Assembly: GCA_023436205.1 (NCBI GenBank)
Contig: JAEZKC010000009.1
Location: forward strand, 1 to 8,331
Length of the DNA: 8,331 nucleotides
From: Fibrobacterota bacterium
GTDB lineage: Bacteria > Fibrobacterota > Chitinivibrionia > Chitinivibrionales > Chitinispirillaceae
Direction: 5' to 3'
The stretch's first letter is position 1. The number at the start of each line of letters is the position of its first letter. A program made the translations under genes and the position numbers. The notes beneath the pieces were generated by a model. The model was not told where the DNA came from and made no database searches. It was given only the letters and a program-made list of their open reading frames with translations. This document shows, in pieces, positions 5,656 to 8,331 of this stretch.

Positions 5656-7284
5656 TCACCCTCCCAGGAACTTAATGTTGTTAAGCAGAATGGTTGCTGC
5701 ACCTGTCAAAGCGGCAACAATAACCGCCCACACAAGCGTAATGCGCAGTACCTTGGCGGTGTTTCCCAGATGCTGGATGGTACTTAGTCCAAGGACTACA
5801 TTGGCCGGAGCTATAGCGTTTCCGATGGCTCCGCCGGTACTCTGTGCGGCAATGATGCTTGCCTCTGACAGCCCCTGCTCCGTCTGGCTCACGATCTGCT
5901 GCAGCGGAGCAAAAAGAATGTTGGATGCGGTGTTGCTTGAGGTCATAAATGCCCCCAGCACCCCGATCCAGTTGGAAAGAAAAGCATAGATGGCGGGGGA
6001 AACTGTCTGGCTAATGCCCAGAGCCAGAATCTCGGTCTGCCCCGAATCATCCATCACTTTGCTCATCACCAGAAAAGAGGTAATGGCAATCGAAGCTGGC
6101 ACAGCATTGGATGCAAGCCCCAGCCAGATCCCCTGCTGCTCTTCCTGAGATGCCCTTTTCTTATAATACCCCCTGCTTTTGTAGAGAAGATATCCGGCAA
6201 GGGTGGCAATGAGCAGATAGGTCCCGGGGTGAGTGAAAATGGAAAAAGGAGAGTAGGGTTCCTCGACCTCGTTGACCACCCCGTAACCGGTAGTGGTGGC
6301 CGGAGCATCGAACCCTATTTGTACTTGAGCCAAAAAATCTTCAACGGCCGGAATAGCCGAACCGATTATTGCCACTAAAGCCAGAACCATATAGGGGAAA
6401 AGTGATACCCATAACCCCATCACCGGTTTCTCCTCCTGCTCCTCCTCCCCCCCTTCACTCATCACCTTGGTATCAAAATCCTGAGGGTCGCGGTACAGTT
6501 TCCAGCGGCTGAAAGGATAAATGGCCATCAGGGCGACAGTCGCAGGGATAAAAGTGGAGATTATGGGGTCGATCAGCACCATCGCGATCTGCCCTGCGCC
6601 ATGGATTATGGATATTGTCAGTATGAAAACCCACCCCTTGGCGATTCCCTTGAAACCTGCAAAAATCCAGGCGATGCTGAATCCCGCCAGAAGATCGGGA
6701 ATCCAGAGCAGTATCGCCGTCTGCAAAGCTGTTTCGGTGGGATTGGCAAGATCTACCACCTGCAGGGTGGCAAGCCAGCCTACTGCTAAAGTCCCGAACA
6801 TGTTGGCCCAGGCATGCCCGATAAGTGGAATGACCACCGAATAAATCGGCTTTACCCCGATGGCAAGCAGAAGTGGAGCGGTGACCGCAATTGGGGTACC
6901 GAATCCCGAAATACCCTGAAGAAATGAAGAGAACACCCACCCGAAGGAAAGCACCAGAAAAAGCCGGTTGCGGCTGAATTTTCGGATTCCTACCCGCAAA
7001 GCTTCAAAGGCTCCTGCGTTCTGGGTTACCTGATAAAGCAGAAGTGCCGGCCACACCACATACAAAATGAAGAGGGAATCCCAGATCCCCTTGGCGCTGG
7101 CGGCAGCCAAATTAAAAAATGGTGTACGAAGGAAAATCAGAGCCACCGCCCAGGCGGTGAACATACCCACCGGCCCAGCCTGCCCAGCTTTCCACCTGAG
7201 GCCGACCAGAAAAATCAGCAGCACCGCCAGAGGCAGAAGCGACAGAATCCAGTGGAAAAGGTCAATGGGAAGATTGTTCTGCAT
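5656..7284 (-). CDS. lctP: LctP-family (L-lactate permease-like) carboxylate transporter
   Basis: A 542-residue inner-membrane secondary transporter with a dozen or more hydrophobic segments, the usual size for the LctP family, which moves L-lactate, D-lactate and glycolate with protons in studied members. Family signatures are clear: GFGTPIAVTAPLLLAIG (127-143), GHAWANMFGTLAVGW (156-170), GAFMTSSNTASNILFAPLQ (444-462) and GGAIGNAIAPANVVLG (484-499). A charged cytosolic loop with a Glu-rich stretch (SEGGEEEQEEKP, 276-287) separates the two halves. I chose the ATG at 7284 because AAAGGA (7291-7296) is 6 nt upstream and the extension to 7356 runs into the remnant gene before it. The downstream neighbours are amide-cleaving enzymes, not lactate dehydrogenases, so the real substrate may be another short carboxylate or an acyl amide. 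The gene is intact and coupled to the small membrane protein downstream. Confidence 0.88.
   Translation of the reverse strand: MQNNLPIDLFHWILSLLPLAVLLIFLVGLRWKAGQAGPVGMFTAWAVALIFLRTPFFNLAAASAKGIWDSLFILYVVWPALLLYQVTQNAGAFEALRVGIRKFSRNRLFLVLSFGWVFSSFLQGISGFGTPIAVTAPLLLAIGVKPIYSVVIPLIGHAWANMFGTLAVGWLATLQVVDLANPTETALQTAILLWIPDLLAGFSIAWIFAGFKGIAKGWVFILTISIIHGAGQIAMVLIDPIISTFIPATVALMAIYPFSRWKLYRDPQDFDTKVMSEGGEEEQEEKPVMGLWVSLFPYMVLALVAIIGSAIPAVEDFLAQVQIGFDAPATTTGYGVVNEVEEPYSPFSIFTHPGTYLLIATLAGYLLYKSRGYYKKRASQEEQQGIWLGLASNAVPASIAITSFLVMSKVMDDSGQTEILALGISQTVSPAIYAFLSNWIGVLGAFMTSSNTASNILFAPLQQIVSQTEQGLSEASIIAAQSTGGAIGNAIAPANVVLGLSTIQHLGNTAKVLRITLVWAVIVAALTGAATILLNNIKFLGG
5659..5665 (-). promoter_or_regulatory. 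Ribosome binding site of the small membrane protein
   Basis: GGGAGGG on the reverse strand, 4 nt before the GTG at 5654, with the permease stop codon lying in the spacer. This is the main support for the GTG start and for translational coupling. Confidence 0.6.
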
Positions 7285-7324
7285 AGAGCATCCTTTCTGA
7301 ATAAAGGAAATTATCCGGACCGGA

Positions 7325-7655
7325 TCAGTAAAAGAAGCTGGCCGAAAGCGTTCCAATCACCACAGTATTGTTTGCCTCATCCTGTGCGGGACCAGCCTCC
7401 ACTATCTGCTCATCACGGATGAGCAGATCCACTCCTGCAGTCAGACTCCAGTTGCCGAAAGTCTGAGGCAAAACTCCTAATCCCAGAGCGGCATTCAGCC
7501 CCGCACTCATGTACCAGGAGACCGCACCCGGCCCGGATTGTTGATCTGGAAGAGATTAACCATCCAGAACACCGACATAGGGAATGGAACCCTGCTGACA
7601 GCAGCACTGCGCTAAAAGTAAAGAGAAGCAATCCTGCTGAAATTAACTTATGCAT
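7325..7655 (-). pseudogene. Outer-membrane barrel protein remnant
   Basis: The 5' end reads as a normal exported protein: ATG at 7655 behind AAAGGG (7661-7666), then the signal peptide MHKLISAGLLLFTFSAVLLS. After about 22 codons that frame turns into non-barrel sequence rich in Cys and Arg. Another frame carries a plausible barrel piece, QQGSIPYVGVLDG, then a TAA stop, then GPGAVSWYMSAGLNAALGLG and on to NNTVVIGTLSASFFY at 7325. Alternating strands and a C-terminal aromatic (FFY) fit an outer-membrane porin-like protein. The total is only ~110 codons against the 250-400 typical of such porins. The simplest reading is an internal deletion that joined the signal peptide to the C-terminal part out of frame, plus a stop. 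It lies 40 bases upstream of the permease and probably once supplied outer-membrane passage for the same substrate. The exact porin family is uncertain. Confidence 0.7.
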
Positions 7656-7713
7656 AGTTACCCTTTGCTTGATAGGAAGTGTTCGAGCAAATCAGATACC
7701 TACTCGTTTCTGC

Positions 7714-7742
7714 TCTACACCATCGCTCAGTCAAGGGGTCAA
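7714..7742 (-). promoter_or_regulatory. Possible promoter of the reverse operon
   Basis: On the reverse strand TTGACC (7742-7737) and TGTAGA (7719-7714) are 17 nt apart, about 60 nt before the remnant's ATG. The -35 matches well and the -10 poorly. It lies next to the end of repeat copy 2, the only sizeable gap upstream of the operon. Confidence 0.27.
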
Positions 7743-7750
7743 TCGATTAA

Positions 7751-8208
7751 GCAGCCAGGTCAACCAGGCTTAACATTCTTTCAAGTTCGGGAGTTTATCC
7801 CGTTTCCCTAAACCATACCGAAAAACTGTTCCCCGCCCCGTCTCGCGAATCGTGATTGACATGCTCCAATGCCTATCTTCGATGGAATTACAATGCGGGA
7901 GATGGGGATGGTGACCTGCGAGGCGTCTTCGCCGTTAATAGAAATAGGTCCTAAACGTGAAGCTGCCCCCTTCAGGGCTCCGGAAAAATGTTGTTGGTTC
8001 GTCAACCCAGGGCGGCGGCGAAGACCGCTCTGCCCTGGGCTAGTATGGTATCGCCCCTTCAGGGCTGCTCTATTTTGTTTTGTAATGTTCTTCCATTAAA
8101 TGAGGGTATGTGAGAGAGCGCCCATCCTGACGGATTGGGCTACTGCCGGAAGTGCCCGTACGTAATAGTGACAATCAGGATTACCCTTCGACTCCGAAGA
8201 CTACGCTC
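7751..8208 (+). repeat. Long structured repeat, copy 2 (direct repeat of 334-751)
   Basis: Same orientation and same order of hairpins as copy 1. The leader hairpins are weaker (AGCCAGG/CCAGGCT with a central mismatch, then CGGGA/TCCCG). The hairpin CCCAGGGC (8006-8013) / GCCCTGGG (8032-8039) is intact and flanked by the CCCCTTCAGGGCT motifs near 7967-7979 and 8054-8066. Between the leader and the ~336-bp unit this copy has about 35 extra bases (near 7811-7846) that are absent from copy 1, so leader and unit are separable modules. Shared sequence ends at ...CTACGCTC (8208). Confidence 0.8.
7847..8183 (+). mobile_element. Candidate MITE-like unit with imperfect terminal inverted repeats (copy 2)
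   Basis: Left end GAATCGTGATTGACA (7847-7861) matches the reverse complement of the right end TGACAATCAGGATTA (8169-8183) at 12 of 15 positions. The length is 337 bp, against 336 bp in copy 1. No protein of its own is evident. Mobility is inferred, not shown. Confidence 0.45.
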
Positions 8209-8331
8209 AGTTACTACGGTTAAAGTCAAATGTTTTTTGAGTTGAGATAAACATAAAATTATACCTCCACAAAACTGTTTACAATAGCGCCGATGGGAAC
8301 AGGATCGCATTTTACACTTGCGGTTCTATGC
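8209..8331. other. Intergenic end of window
   Basis: A/T-rich sequence after repeat copy 2 with no gene visible. It contains a possible forward promoter (8237-8265), suggesting that a gene starts to the right of the window. Confidence 0.5.
8237..8265 (+). promoter_or_regulatory. Possible forward promoter leaving the window
   Basis: TTGAGT (8237-8242) and TATACC (8260-8265) are separated by exactly 17 nt in an A/T-rich stretch. Each hexamer matches the sigma-70 consensus at four of six positions. The target gene would lie beyond 8331. Confidence 0.33.

Overview
The window looks like chromosomal DNA from a diderm (Gram-negative) bacterium of intermediate G+C. One broken gene keeps a signal peptide and an outer-membrane barrel end that finishes in aromatic residues. 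The non-coding DNA is full of hairpin repeats of the REP/MITE kind. I cannot name the phylum from sequence alone.

Layout: 1-333 is non-coding and built from inverted repeats, mainly a ~115-nt imperfect palindrome and a perfect 12-bp hairpin. 334-751 is the first copy of a long structured repeat. Two forward genes follow: a DUF389 membrane protein (869-1801) and an SBF-like (YfeH/SLC10A7-type) transporter (1915-2907). A hairpin at 2970-3000 lies between these and a convergent reverse-strand operon. In transcription order that operon holds a degraded outer-membrane protein gene (7655-7325), an LctP-family carboxylate permease (7284-5656), a 57-residue two-helix membrane protein (5654-5481), a YwrD-like gamma-glutamyltransferase/acylase without signal peptide (5484-3835), and an isochorismatase-fold cysteine hydrolase (3821-3009). 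The second copy of the long repeat (7751-8208), in the same orientation, follows. The last ~120 bases hold no gene, only a possible promoter pointing out of the window.

The reverse operon reads as an uptake-and-hydrolysis unit. The permease, probably with the small membrane protein, would import a carboxylate. The cytosolic N-terminal-nucleophile enzyme and the cysteine hydrolase would then cleave amide-type bonds in it. The small protein starts by GTG just after the permease stop, ggt overlaps it by ATGA, and the hydrolase starts 13 nt after ggt, so translation is probably coupled throughout. The substrate is not known. The outer-membrane gene that should lead the operon is a remnant.

The least explained parts are the two ~336-bp hairpin-rich units with imperfect terminal inverted repeats that bracket the ~7-kb gene block as direct repeats, and the small protein translated between permease and ggt.
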